A stretch of DNA of 64,000 nucleotides from Wolfiporia cocos (taxonomy: Eukaryota; Basidiomycota; Agaricomycetes; Polyporales; Phaeolaceae): assembly GCA_029448655.1 (NCBI GenBank), contig JACCLO010000007.1:2542001-2606000 (forward strand), read 5' to 3'. The notes under the pieces were generated by a model, which was given only the letters and a program-made list of their open reading frames with translations, searched no databases and had not been told where the DNA came from. The translations under genes and the position numbers were made by a program. This document shows positions 11,821 to 24,277 of the stretch, one piece after another. The first letter of the stretch is position 1. Each line of letters opens with the position of its first letter.

Positions 11821-13578
11821 ATGACTGGACCAAATCTGCACCTCAACGACTCCATGGGGAGCTTGTTAATAGGGGTATTATTTGCAATCGTGTGAGTAAT
11901 AGTGATGGCTGCAACTGGTCTGTCGTCATGATTTTATCAATTTTATATCGCGCAGGTTATACGGGCTTGAGTGTGCACAGTTCATTTACTATGTCCGCTG
12001 GTATGCAAGAGATCCGATACCGACCAAAGCACTGGTTAGCGCCTTCTGCTATTGCATTCACAATCATGCTGGCTAACTGCCCTATAGGTTATCGTTATAT
12101 GGTAGTAGGACCCGAGCAAGCAAAATTGCACGATTGATTCTGACCAATACTCGCAGGGTGTTGGACACTGCGAGGACAGTAATGGCTAATGTTGTCAGTG
12201 AACAATGTACAGGATTATGCAAGTCGCTGACAGGGTAATAGGTCGTTTGGAAATATCTGGTCACAAATCATGCTACACCTACCGTGCTTTCCACGTTTCT
12301 AAAGTGAGTCCTGAAACCAACCTCGACTGCCTGTACTCATACGTGATGCCGATATAGTTCTTTTTACGTAAGTGATTCAGCTGTCAGACGACCAGCATTC
12401 GTGAACAGTCCTGGCGCAGGCGGAATTTTTCCTCAACGTAAGCCTACCTTGCGTTCCTTACATTTCACAAACATCTTACCGTACTAGTCTCTCATAGTTT
12501 TCATAGTTCAACTGTAAATAAATAGCCCATCTGATGCCCAAAGTAGACTCTAACCTATGATCCGTACAGATATTTCATCCACTCAATCTGGAGACGCAGG
12601 TCCATTCTGTCCATAATCACTACCCTTGACTAATGACTCCCCATTAGTCTTGGCTGATGAAAAGAAGTGGTTCCGTGCCCCTATGACAGTTGCTGCAGTA
12701 TGTTATATATCGTTTATACAAAACTCATCTGGGATTCTCATTTTGTTCTAGCTTTCCCTTTCGCTTTTGTCGCTGAGTAGGTTGTTATTTATTCCGTCTC
12801 TATTACTCTAACTCGTGCTGTTTATATAGGTGGAGGATGTGGTGCGTGCGGGCTTGGCTGCCACTAAGATCTCTCAATAAATTCCATAACTAAACCGCCA
12901 TTGTCTCAGTCACTGTATACAAGGCGTCAGTATGGTCCGGTGACAGGAATAGTTCCGCGGCGTATATATGACCTCATGCACTCAAATATAGAAACTTGAA
13001 CTCCGTGTCTACCGCAGTGCTGCACAGTGTGACGGTGCGTGCATTATGGAAGAGCTGATATGCTAAGATTTATCCTGAACAGGTTCCAGCGTCCATTAAC
13101 ACTGTCTCTGCTGTGGCAGCTGACATCTACATCACGGTATCTCTATGCCTTATTCTCAGTGCCGGTAGAACTGGGTTCGGCCGGTCCGTATTGTCGTTCG
13201 CACGTGCTAGCCCCTTGCTGAGGCCGCAGATACACCAAAGCACTGAATACTATATTGCTTCGCTTACTGGATATGCTATACGCCGAGGCTTTTTCACCGC
13301 GTAAGTTGTGCTCAATAAAGCGTTTCGACGCATGGCTTGACGCGCGATTATAGACTCGTTCAAGCATTGCACTTCTTGACAGTACGTTGGGATCAGATTC
13401 AAGGGTTCAAGACTAACGGTCCCGCAGTACATCGCCACGCTCCGCCAGAACTCTCTGTACTGGATGATCTTCCACTTCCCCGCGAGCAAAGGTACGGATC
13501 TCTGATAGCCATTTTGGCGATTCCCCGTTTCACTCAACACATCCTGCAGTTTATGCAAATGCCCTCCTCGCTGTGTGA
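11821..13578 (+). pseudogene. DUF6534-like multi-pass membrane protein gene, possibly broken
   Basis: Exons can be modelled at 11821-11891, 11956-12034, 12088-12101 (a 14-nt microexon) and from 12157. Joined in phase they give an N-terminus with a hydrophobic helix (GSLLIGVLFAIVLYGLECAQ), then YYVRWYARDP and VIVIWVLDTARTV. The LDTA-type motif after a Trp-rich helix is characteristic of the basidiomycete DUF6534 family. The C-terminal signature is also present: AADIYITVSLCLILSAGRTG near 13110-13170, GYAIRRGFFTA near 13270, and LYWMIFHFPASK..YANALLAV ending at 13578. The middle exons (12200-13080) could not be joined cleanly, and the TGA at 13576-13578 falls where relatives usually continue. 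The family is integral membrane and its function is unknown. Intact gene versus pseudogene is undecided. Confidence 0.6.
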
Positions 13579-14606
13579 GTACGTAACCATCCAGGCCAAA
13601 GACACCCTGACACGTATCGCAGCCTGAACGTGCGGAATACCATCCGCGAAGGGGCTATGCCAAAACCATACAGCACGCACGACGCCAGTGTGCAGCTGCA
13701 GTCCATCCCGCACAGGGTTGCGCCTTAGTCTTCCTCAACTGCGACGAACATGTCTAGTGACATTTGTGACAATGTTTCTGGGAAATGGAAATAACGCCGG
13801 TCATTATAGTGTTAGAATCACGGGGAATTTAAGTCGCTGATCTTAATTTGCCAACAGGGTTGTATGAACACAGTTAAAAAGGTTTGCATGCAAATTACAG
13901 CTTTTTTCGAAAGTAATGGGAGTAATATGCACGAGAAACAAATGAGGCGAATCATTATTACTTAGGTGCATGCAAGTGTGTGAGCACTTGAAAGTGCCAT
14001 GCCTTTTCTCTGGCTACTGTCTATCATTCATTGCTTGATATATGTCCGCAGCTCTGTCTATAATGTACAGCAATCTAGCTGATAGCAATGACTGCGCTGT
14101 AGGCGCTATGCTTAATACATATCAAGCAGCTCTGGTTCTTGGGGTGCATCAGCAACAGTCAGTGACATTTCAATTGAGGACCCCCTTGTTTGTACCATAT
14201 GAAGATGATGTCATCCTGTAGAATGAATCACAGTTAATTTATGGATTTGGCCACAAATGTATCTATGAGTATAGCTCGCAAGTCTAAGCAGAATGGCCCA
14301 GTCACAGTGACATGACTGGATGTATTATCTAGCATTGCTGAAGTTTGGTTCTGACCTTATGTTTGCAACCTGAACAACCTTAAGTGAGCCTAGGTTCAGG
14401 TTCAGTCTAAGTCTGACTCAGAGTAGGATATAGGTGGTTTGGTTCTCAGTTGATGAGTCTCATAAGTTCCCTTGGAGCTAGGCTTGAACTGCACTGAACC
14501 TTGAACCACTTGGCTTACAAAATATTCTGGATAGCTACTAATAACCAAATATTAAGAATATAATAATGTTCATGCCATCTTCATCATAGCATTGTTGCCT
14601 TCTGTT
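13579..14606. other. No supported gene
   Basis: Base composition becomes AT-richer. Around 14380-14510 there is a cluster of GAACCT/AGGTTC words that looks like a decayed foldback, but no clear arm boundaries or TSD were found. No protein motif was recognised on either strand. Confidence 0.4.
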
Positions 14607-15157
14607 TGACACAGTCACTCACTTATGTAGTCTTGGAGAAGAGTTGAAGACAGTTTGGTTGAGTGCAAGTAAGCAGGTAAGCAGTTGGTTATCAGTCAAG
14701 TGCTCTGTGTTGAGAGCTGAATTGATCTAAGGATGTAGGCCTTAGAGGACCAGCTTATATACTTGGGTGCAGAGCAGGCATTATATATCTACCCTAAAGC
14801 TAAGTGGTCTGTGCACAGGGTGGTAATGCTGAGCATCTCTGGTGGAAGGCCATGGAATGCACATAGTAAGTGTGCATGTGATGTGGTAGTAAGGTTGGGC
14901 TATGTGCTAGGCCGGACTGCTGATGTAATGAAGCTGATGTGTACTGTTGGAATGTTGAAGTAGATTCTGTGGGTGTCATGACTGGGAGGTAAGATTAGAT
15001 ATGGATTGTGGGGATAGTAAATATGTGGTCATGGTTTGGCATAGGTGGCAGTTAATGTAAGTATATGTTGCAGGATAAGTTCTGTAAGGTGTAGAAGGGT
15101 TTCTAGAGTGTCAGGAAAAATAGTGAAAAATGTGAGAAAAACAGAAAAACTGTGACA
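14607..15157 (-). mobile_element. Solo LTR, 551 bp
   Basis: Starts TGACACAG and ends AAACTGTGACA on the plus strand. The TSD CTGTT is perfect (14602-14606 and 15158-15162). It contains CCTAAAG and GGTCTGTGCACAGGG words shared with other LTRs in the window. It has no coding capacity. Confidence 0.8.
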
Positions 15158-15608
15158 CTGTTATGGCTACCTAGTTATATAATGGCAAGCATTGGGCATG
15201 TGTATATACACTCCCAATACAGAAAGAGCTCAACCCTATGTTATAATGTCTTGCTTTCTGTAGCTGCCACAGATTGTTTAATTATTGAGCCAGAATTTGA
15301 GACATAATATTCAGGATCATCAAACTGACACAAACTGTGTCTTAATACTTGTTGGGAACCCCTATCTCCTAAGAGACTTGACAAAGTGTCAAGAACTGGA
15401 CACTGTCCCAAGAGAGGCTAGGGCCCCAGTCTAGCAAGATAACACATGAAGCATGAAGTTGCAGCCAGCATGCATGACACAAACTTCTAGTACCCACTAG
15501 CTAAGTTGGAAACTTGAGGAATATAGTTGAGTAAGTGAGGTAAGAGTGCAAGCGGTGCCTTGTTAGAGCTGTAGCTCAATATTGAAGTGAATAGAACTGA
15601 GGTCTAAG

Positions 15609-15881
15609 TGTCACAGAAACTTAGGTGACATGCCATATTTTTAGGATTCCTAACCAAGGGGATTCAAACTGGCATACTCATCACCCCATCATGTGACCTC
15701 CCTTGTATGTCTCACCACTCTGCCGTCTGCCAGGGACCTTCCAGTAGATTAGATTAGATAAGTAGTTCAGTATGCCCCGGCCTGGCTTACACCTACATCT
15801 TACATACATGCTTACTTAAGGCTGTGCTAGGACTATGTTGTTTAGGGTAGACACATGACTCATAGTGCGGTGCATGTATAT
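15609..15881 (+). mobile_element. Start of another LTR family (I) with an embedded tRNA-like stretch
   Basis: Begins TGTCACAGAAAC and is followed on the opposite strand by a tRNA-like stretch (GGCAGAGTGGTGAGAC and AGTTTGAATCCCC, about 15660-15735). A related start, TGTCACAAATTTAGG, occurs at about 18416. The 3' end of the copy could not be placed because later LTRs (15882-17087 and 17279-18206) were inserted downstream. Confidence 0.45.
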
Positions 15882-17087
15882 TGACACAGACATACTGTCG
15901 CTGTGGGACCAGCCCTGCTGGGGACCCTACAATGCCAGACGAGCTACAACCACATACCAGCGGTGACTGTCACAAGATTTTCCTAGTATTAATACTATTT
16001 TTCCCATATTTCTACGAATTTATCTACGGTTTATACGTCTAACTAGAGCTTAAGTGGTTGATAACTATTCGTTACATACCTGCCGAATGATGGCCGTCTT
16101 ATCTCCCGTAACAACGGTATCTAATCTACGGAAGTTCCCATAAAGTCACATGTCGATTCTTGTAGCCAATCGGACATCTCGTCCGTACAACGTCATAACC
16201 ATTAGATCAGCGGACCGGCGTTTGGTCACACCCCGACTGACTAATGAATTGCGCACTATACGCCATTCGTGCGGCCTACGCCGCATACCTATATCCCGGT
16301 TCTGATTGGCATATGTATTTACTTGTAATTACTAAGTATCTAAGTGTCCAAGGACTCGTACATACAGATTGGGGTAATTAGCTTAGGTAATAAGACTGTT
16401 AGGGGTCTTATATAACATGTATATATACTGCGATAACTGAGCGTTAACACCTCAGTTTCTATTCATTGCATTTGCTCTCTGAGATAACATCTCATCGCGC
16501 CCTGCTCTACTCGCTTAACAGTTCTTGTCTACTCGGCAACCTCAAAGCTATTGCCTAACCAGCAACCTCAACGCTTATTATCATAAGTGAGTAGTCTTGT
16601 GTCAGTGACCCAGGACCTAACGGCAGAGGTTGACAAGGCCTCCCCAGGCCAAGGGTGACATAGCGAGGTGGCATGACACACAGACTAGCACAGCAAGAAC
16701 TCAAGCAGTGAGGTTGGCATGCCTGCAGTCAGAGGATACGAAAGGGTCCATTGTCGAGAATCTCAAGGATGGGGAGTAGGCCCCATCCTGGCATACGTTA
16801 TATACATGAGTGACTATATTACTAGCCTAGCCCTAAAGTCCTGGCCTGTGTGCAGTATCTAAGGGGACATGTGACTAGGGGTGCTATGTACACTACATGT
16901 GACCGTGATGTGGATACCTGAGGTGCGCGCTACCCTACAGTGCTAATCTAATAGGTTAGATGGTCTGATAAGATAACATAGGTGTGACAAGAGGTAACTA
17001 TGAGTAAAGACTTAGCCTCACAGCCTAGAGGTGCTTCTGCAATGTAGCAAGGGATGTCAAGACCCCCCCACAGGGCGTTCTGTGACA
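15882..17087 (-). mobile_element. Solo LTR (family F), split by a family E LTR
   Basis: Begins TGACACAGAC and ends TTCTGTGACA. The TSD TATAT is perfect (15877-15881 and 17088-17092). Removing the nested LTR at 15968-16604 plus its duplication leaves about 564 bp, the family length. The family hairpin lies at 16768-16787. Confidence 0.85.
15968..16604 (+). mobile_element. Solo LTR (family E), 637 bp
   Basis: Starts TGTCACAAG and ends CTTGTGTCA, perfectly inverted 9-bp termini. The TSD GTGAC is perfect (15963-15967 and 16605-16609). A TATA-like ATGTATATATA sits near 16420. It is nested inside the family F LTR. Confidence 0.9.
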
Positions 17088-17278
17088 TATATAATGTCAA
17101 TGTTAGAGGTCTTACACCTCTAACATGTTCAATCTAGACCTTGGGGCACTCTGCCCTAGGGACTACTCCATTACTTCATGCTTGTCATCTGCATTGCCCA
17201 CCATCCTCTTTCATGACTACTGGCTTGTCTGAGGTTCTCCAATGCCTTCGTCTAGGGCTCAAGACTTAGGGACTGTGG

Positions 17279-18206
17279 TGTCACAGGCAAAAGCCTTCCC
17301 TAATGACAACAAATCATATCCAGTCCCCAGGCTGCTGCTGCCTAGCCAGGCCCGGCTCATACCATGGAGAGATTAGTGACACAGACATACCACGTCTGTG
17401 GGACCAGCCCAGCTGGGGACCCATCCTAGCCTAACAAGTGACAGCAAGCCTTACCAGCGGTGAACCCAGTGCACTGTAAGGGGACCACAACTTCCTTGGC
17501 CCAGGGTCGACTTAGTGAGGCAGCGTGCATCTGAGAGACAAGGTGAGGTGTCCAACCCAGCTGCACACAGAGAGGTGGTAAGAAAGGGGCTAGAGCCCAG
17601 TTGTCAAGAATCCTAAAGATGGGGAGTAAGCCTCATCTGCTACATACTTATATACATGCATTGAGAGTGCTAGCAGTATGCCCTAAAGTATTGGTCTGTG
17701 CATACATCAGAACATAATGTAACTATGACCATCATGTGAGTACTTGGCAATGCACACTACCCTAGAGCACTAATCTAATGGGTCAGGTGGTCTTGTACAG
17801 TATCTAAGGAGTGATGGAGAGGAAATCTGGTGTAAGGAGTTAGCCACGCATGCAGCGGCGTCTTTGCAACCCAGGCGAGGGCTGTACAATGTACCCCTAT
17901 GGGACGTTTTGTGACAATTACGTTACACCTAGATCATGACCAAACACCAAGTTCCCACACAGCCACGATGACCACTACGTATTTCATATCTTACTATGCT
18001 TCTACATTTCAGAGTCTGGCTTAGACCCCTATGCTGGTCATGCCCCAGACTCACTAGTTACCTATTATAGCAAGTATGGTGCAAACAAGTACAAACAGCC
18101 TGGCAGTATAATAGCAGGCCTCATTCAGCTGCTAACCCCAGTCTTAACTTGGTGTTCATCCACTTCACTCCCCTCAGTTCACTCTAAGGTTTTAGTTGCC
18201 TTGCCA
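17279..18206 (+). mobile_element. Solo LTR of the dUTPase-gypsy family (A), split by a family F LTR
   Basis: The left part, 17279-17376, starts TGTCACAGGCAAAAGCC, and the right part from 17917 matches the reverse complement of the 29237-29620 LTR. It ends TTGCCA (decayed TTGTCA). The TSD TGTGG is perfect (17274-17278 and 18207-18211). It is more diverged than the copy at 7206, so older. Confidence 0.85.
17377..17916 (-). mobile_element. Solo LTR (family F), 540 bp
   Basis: Starts TGACACAGAC and ends TTTTGTGACA. Flanks are ATTAG (17372-17376) and ATTAC (17917-17921), a TSD with one mismatch. The family hairpin is at 17618-17637. It is nested in the family A LTR. Confidence 0.8.
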
Positions 18207-19115
18207 TGTGGCTTGCAGCTGGACTAGTGATGTAGTAGGTTCCTGCATGACTAAACACCTCAGACTACTGGTATATATACATGAGTCTACAGTCCCCCTG
18301 ATATCAGTAGGACCTATGGTACATTGGATGAATAATGATAGTTGTGACCAATGAGTAAGGCTGGGCTATGACTAACGCATATCAGTCAGCAGGTCTGAGA
18401 CAGATTTCGGTGTTGGTGTCACAAATTTAGGTCCTGCAATTCCTGGGGATCAAACTGATGTCCTCACTACCCCTTAGCACCTCCCTTGCACATGACTTCA
18501 AGATAAGATATGATACATAGTCCTTCCTATATCTATACCTCAGTCACTTGTCATGTATGTAAGTATTCCATAGTTTACCTTAGCACTGTGTGTCACAGAT
18601 CTAATTTAGGACCTCCCCATGGGCTGACTCCACAGATTCCCCCAACCATGTCACAGATTATTCTGGGGTCTCCCTTCAAGTTTTACTACTTTCTATTAAA
18701 CGTTGTGCAGAGCCTTAACTACTGACTCTGCACTATACATACATAGGATCTAAGCTATGCCCACCCTTACTGGCAGCTGTACAAGATTATTGGATCACGT
18801 GACCTACTGAGTTGAGGTCATGTGACTTACTTACTTTCATCAGATTAGATAGTGCTACCAGGTACCATCATAGGAGCCTAAGTCAGGTGGTCTTATCTCT
18901 TATCTATTATACTTGGTCGTCATAGGCCTTCTACTTCATGACATCATCCTTATATTTAGGATAACTAATGTCATTGTAGCATCCAGGCCCTTACTGGCCT
19001 AGAATTAGCATGGCTTGCTTACCCCTAGGGTATGACACAGCAATGCTACTTACTATACAGGTATGACTTCAAAGGCTTATTTAGCTAAAGTCATCATATA
19101 TGACATACAGTGTGC
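18207..19115. other. Decayed LTR-like DNA, no gene
   Basis: Contains a TGTCACAAATTTAGG LTR-start motif at about 18416 followed by a tRNA-like patch similar to that at 15660. No ends, TSD or protein domain could be fixed. Short open frames here carry no recognisable motif. Confidence 0.4.
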
Positions 19116-20642
19116 TGTCACAGAACGTTCTGTGACTAGCAATTTTCTGCAAATTATAGCAATTTATCCAGAATTACTACATCTAACTACAAGTTATCCA
19201 GGGATTATCCCATATTGCCAACCTGTCACAATTTTCTAGGCATTCTATTTTTTTTCCTGGATTTATACGAATTGTTTCAGACTTGTCTAACGACAAGTCT
19301 TATCTAATGTAGTTAGTACCCCTAACCACAAAGCCATCAGACCTTCTCAAAACTATGAGAAACTACTAGAACACCACAGAAGCATAGTCATTACAGACTT
19401 GTTAGCAGCCCCACGTTAATGCTCTAGTGCTACTGACTCATCTTACATGTGACTCTTAAAGCATGCCATTATGGCACCATACCTCAGATGCTGGACATTA
19501 CTGCCCAGCGCACAGACCTACTAGTATTAGGGCAGACATGTTCACAAGTAGTGCCCTACATGTATATAAGCTGCAATGTTCAAGGCTTAGACCTTAGAAC
19601 AATTCATCTCTTCGACCACAATGCACTAGCTCATATCTAAGCCTCTGCTTCACCTTTGACTCACCCGTTCGCCTTACCGCCCCAAGAACATCATAAAGTG
19701 AGTTATTGGGTCACAACGCGCCAAGCTAATGCAAGGCACTTATCCCTTACATAACCACTAAATGCACTACTAAAGGATCATGACTCAGTATAACACACTA
19801 GTCAGGACTCATGCATCATCCAACGTCATAGCTACAGCCATCCAGGCCATAGCCCAGACCTATGACTGCATAGCAACATCACCATCAGCCAAGTCATATG
19901 ACCTGGCTTAGTACTACGTCACACAGTCCAGACCAAGCTACATCATCGCTACATCAACCGGCCCAGCCCACAAGGCCAGACCATTACATCACAGCCATTC
20001 CAGGCCAATGATGTCACCAAGGATGCCATTCTCACATAACCATGGCATCATAGCATAATAATAGCCATATGGCATTATTGCTGTTGGTCCAGCACTTGTG
20101 GACCACCTCTGGACCTGGCGAAAGCCAAGTCCCAGACAACCTAGCCTCATGGCCTGGCAGTCCCTGGCCTCTAGGCCACCTCGTCATAGCTACAGCCTCA
20201 TGGCCTCAGCCAATGGCATTACCGACTTGGTGCTCCAGCTTAGTCAGGAAACAGACCTGGCAAATAGCCATAGTCCCTCAAGGTACTGAATCTCTGGCCT
20301 TCACTATACCTGGGCTGTGTCCATGTTTCTAGGCCAACTGCAAGGTCAGCCTCCCCATCCTACTAGTCTGGCCATTACCGGCGGACATGGCCATTGTAGA
20401 TAGGGACTTAGCTGTGTCACCCTTATTGGCGCACAGACCACTCTCCTTTAGGGTAAACTCAATGGCCTCGTAGCACGTGCGCTTCCCCTGTACATATTTA
20501 AGACCAGAGCTAGACGCTCTAATCTTTGTTTCTATTCTTCCCGGCTAGCACTGTAGAAGTCTCTCACCCTCTGCTGTGCTTGATTTACTCTCTCTTCCTC
20601 ACCTTTGGGTTAGGTGGTGAGTCCCACAGTAGATCTGTGTCA
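19116..20642 (+). mobile_element. Solo LTR (family C), split by a family D LTR
   Basis: Begins TGTCACAGAACG and ends GATCTGTGTCA. Flanks TGTGC (19111-19115) and CGTGC (20643-20647) form a TSD with one C/T difference. It aligns with the family C LTRs at 55286 and 22087 (shared TTATAGCAATTTA and ATTATCCCATATTGC words). Without the nested LTR it is about 1.03 kb. Confidence 0.8.
19224..19713 (+). mobile_element. Solo LTR (family D), 490 bp
   Basis: Starts TGTCACAATTTTCTAGG and ends TTATTGGGTCA. Flanks CAACC (19219-19223) and CAACG (19714-19718) form an imperfect TSD. It contains the GACTTGTC..GACAAGTC hairpin and a TACATGTATATAAG TATA-like box near 19558. It is nested in the family C LTR. Confidence 0.75.
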
Positions 20643-22086
20643 CGTGCTATCTTACTGTGGCACACCATTCTAACACAACTATGTTGCCATTACTGGCAAT
20701 TATGACATAACTACATGCACACAGACCTCTACATTAGGGCCAGTACCTTACTTAGTAAATAGTCTTGACTGCCATGTATGTAAGCAAGTAGGTCTAGGGC
20801 CTTAAAGCCTTAGACTTAGAATCTCATTATGGGGGCATGTGTTACGGTTATTTTGACTTTTTGAATGCTCACAGAACTTACCACTGGGTGAATATGATAC
20901 AGGGACTTGTTGTGCAACCAAGACCCCTGGCTACTCGTGGCTCTACCAAGTATAATCCCGGTTGTACTAGTGTATAGGATCTGATCTACCTAGGGCAGAT
21001 GCAACTCTGCCACCGTTTCATGTTCATCATTCCAATGATTGACAGATGGTGTTCAACCGCCATAACATTGTTATCTATCATTTCAGATACATCACTACAT
21101 ACTTATCAGATGTTTCAGTCTAGGACGAAGACTCATGTAACTAAAGTCGAGGCTCTTTAGCTCGACCTTGTTGTATAAACAAGAGTCTTACACTCATTCT
21201 CAAACATAGGAAACTACACTCAGTATTCACCGAGCTCTTGAACCAACTAAGTCCTCAAAGTGCACATCAACTTCTTGGACTTAGGCAAGTCATACATCCT
21301 ATAAAGACTTGTGCTAAAACAGATTATATCTTCTAACGTGTATTGGGTATTGACCGATCCCCTAAAGTCGCAGACTTAGGGTCAGAAGGCTTATCAAAGA
21401 CAGATTTGCCTTGCACTTGCTGAATTGGAGCTACGTGCAGAAGAACCAATTATATTCGTGACAGAATATATGGATGGGTATATGACCCATAACAGCATGT
21501 CCCCTCTTTCTATGTGATTAACATCTCCTGCTGCTTGTACTATGTGCTACCTAGGCTGGAACTACTTGGTTTCATGACTACCTATGACAGTGTGTGCTGG
21601 CAGCCTGAGACATCACTTGGATTGTGACAAAGTGCTACACCTTAGGATTAGCAGCAGTACAGCACTTGTGCATGTAGGTCACATGTGCGCACCTACCTGC
21701 ACCCTGTGCTCTGAGCTATGAGCACCCTTGGCTGATGCTAGCAGGCTCATCACACTTACATCATGGCCATTACTGGTCGTGACATGGACTATGGTATGTC
21801 AAGGTCATGTGTCACAAGAAAGTACGTTCTCCCTACTTCCTCTATTTCTACACCATATACTATGGGTATCCCCTACAATACAGGCCCAATGGTGCCCCCT
21901 TAAAGCCCTTAAGGCTTTGCGTCAGCCCTTGCCCCATTACTGGCAGTGTAGGACCTTAGGTACACACACAGATAGGTAGCACGTGACCACGACACATAGG
22001 CAGGTGACTGTGTACAGCGCCTGACCTACAATGATATATTTATGTCTGGTGCCAGGGCTATGACTCATCGACCTGGCCATTACTGG
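20643..22086. other. No supported gene; decayed repeat DNA
   Basis: A boundary-like TGTTACGGTTATTTTGAC occurs near 20851 and CCATTACTGGC words recur near 21767 and 21932, suggesting further LTR remnants. No paired termini, TSDs or protein motifs were found. Confidence 0.35.
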
Positions 22087-22601
22087 TGTCACAGATTTAT
22101 CTGGGACCCTAGCAATTTTCCATGCATTATAGCAATTTATCCAGAATTACCACATCTAACTACACGTTATCTGGGAATTATCCCATATTGCTGACAGGCT
22201 GAGCTAACACAAGGCCTTATTGCTTATGTACACCATCAATCATGCTACTAAGCAACCATGACACAGCAGTACATGCTAGTCAGGACACATGTGTCATCCA
22301 ACATCATAGCTACAGCTGTCCATGCCTAAGCCCAGACTTATGACTGCATAGCAACATCACCATCAGCCCAGCTGCAAGGCCTGGCCTGGTACTACATCAC
22401 CAGTCCAGACCAAGCTATGTCATCACTATGTCAACCAGTCTAACCATGAGGCTAGACCATTACATCACCACCCTTGCCAGCAGAACCTGGGTCTTATGAC
22501 ATAACTGAGCATGCCATGCTTACACAACTATGGCGCCACCAGTGTAATAATAGCCACAAGGCATTATCGCTATTGGCCCAGCACTCATGGACCACCCCTG
22601 G
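22087..22601 (+). mobile_element. 5' part of a family C LTR, cut by a family B retrotransposon
   Basis: Starts TGTCACAGATTTATCTGGG and follows the family C LTR at 55286 and 19116 until 22601, where the family B LTR begins. Its remaining 3' half was not found downstream in the window, consistent with deletion at the 3' end of the inserted family B copy. Confidence 0.7.
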
Positions 22602-23229
22602 TGTCACAGATTTGGGACATTCTACGAACTTTCTACCTAGTTTTCTGGCATTTCTATGAGCATATTTACAATTACGCCCTTAGGCGCCCATACACACGTA
22701 CACCTGCACAAACAACAGTACATATGACTCAGCGGACTAATCTCTGAAGTCATGCATCTTACTCATACCCCGATCTCACACTATGTCAGTACCAACACGT
22801 AAGCGGCCCGTTCATTATCACATGCCTAGTACTAGTTATGACTCATATCCCGATCCTGGTTTATGTCATACTGCTTACACGGCTTAGTAACAGAACTCAG
22901 CCACAACCACAATGCAGACCCACCACTCAAACCCACTCTTACAATTGGTGCAGCCATTACTGACACACATGGTCTATTAGTATAGTGGACTTCAACATTT
23001 CTTGCTACTGTAGTGCACGGACCATTTACTTCAGGGCAGCCCTGTAGGGACTGCTCTCAGCACATGTATATAAGTAGGCTTAGCATTACACTAAGACCTT
23101 AGATTTGTTCTCTCCATTCGCATCGTATAACACACCTATCCCTTGCACTTTCTAGCCCCACACAATCGCCTTCAAGCCCCTCAAGCATCTAAGTTGATCA
23201 TACATGAGTCCCACAGCTAGTCTGTGTCA
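22602..23229 (+). repeat. 5' LTR of the decayed family B element
   Basis: Starts TGTCACAGATTTGGGACAT and ends TAGTCTGTGTCA, matching the LTR at 59999-60697 with gaps. Both are followed by (A/T)AGAACAAATCTGC. It contains a CATGTATATAAGTAGG TATA-like box near 23064. Confidence 0.85.
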
Positions 23230-23698
23230 TTAGAACAAATCTGCTTTACCCCCAGCCTCGCTGGCAAGCTTGGCTCTGGGTTTTCTCTACAGGGGTTATA
23301 CTTGTTGTCGTGCACCCCTCTTTGCTGATAAGCATTTGAGGGCTTCTATTGGGATCAGGGGAATACAGACACCTTCGCTGCCAAGCTTAGGTCATCACCA
23401 GGATAAGCCACACCGCCTTTTTAGGCAGGAGGTTTTCCTAACCTGGACTCCAGGGTCAAGGAGACATCGCTTGATAGAAATATCTTGTGATGCATGGTGG
23501 AGACCCAGGTCCACCTCAATGGGGTAGAACTCGCCTGTGTGTAGCTCCCCTAGTGACCGCTTACCTCCTGTGGGAATGTGGAAGCCATGCTGTTCCATCC
23601 AGATAGGGGTAGCTTTGGCTCCTCTTGATCAGTGTGGGAATCTTCCAAAGCCAATTCCCAGGTGTAAGGGACCCGTTTGCACCCTTAGGGGGAAAGTG

Positions 23699-24266
23699 TG
23701 TCACAGAATGTTCAGGGGGATATTCTACAGCCCTCACTATATGGTATAGGCGCCACTGTATGTGCATGCGCCTCCTCTACATTTAGCTTCCTTCTTGTTA
23801 CACCCTAGATACCATACAGACCACCTGACCTAGTAGATGAGTGCTCATCAGGGAGTGCGCATACCAGGTACTCATATGACAGGTCACCACTTAGTTACAT
23901 GTAGCGTAGCATCACAGTCACTTGTAGTTACATGTGCACAGGCCATGACTTTAGGGTATACCACTCCGCTCTCCAGACATGTACTTAAGATGTAGCAAGA
24001 TGGGGCTTACTCCCCATCTTTAGGATTCTTGACATTGGGCTTGGCCCCTTTTGCTCCACCTCTCTGTGTGTGTTGCTGCCCTGGGGGCCCTGCGTGTCTT
24101 GCTAGTCTGAGTGCCAGCTCTCTACGTCGACATACACTAGGGCGATGGTAATGCATCTACCCGTGTAGCCTCTGCATTCACTGCTGGAGGGTCGATGTGA
24201 TGGCTCATTAGGCACTGGAATCACCCCCTGCTGTGCAGGTCCCACAGATGTGGTACATCTGTGTCA
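23699..24266 (+). mobile_element. Solo LTR (family F), 568 bp
   Basis: Starts TGTCACAGAATG and ends CATCTGTGTCA. Flanks AAGTG (23694-23698) and AAGCA (24267-24271) look like a decayed TSD; the intact sister sequence near 61155 reads AAGCA. The family hairpin lies at 23999-24018. It is inserted in the leader of the family B element. Confidence 0.8.
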
Positions 24267-24277
24267 AAGCAGTGAGG

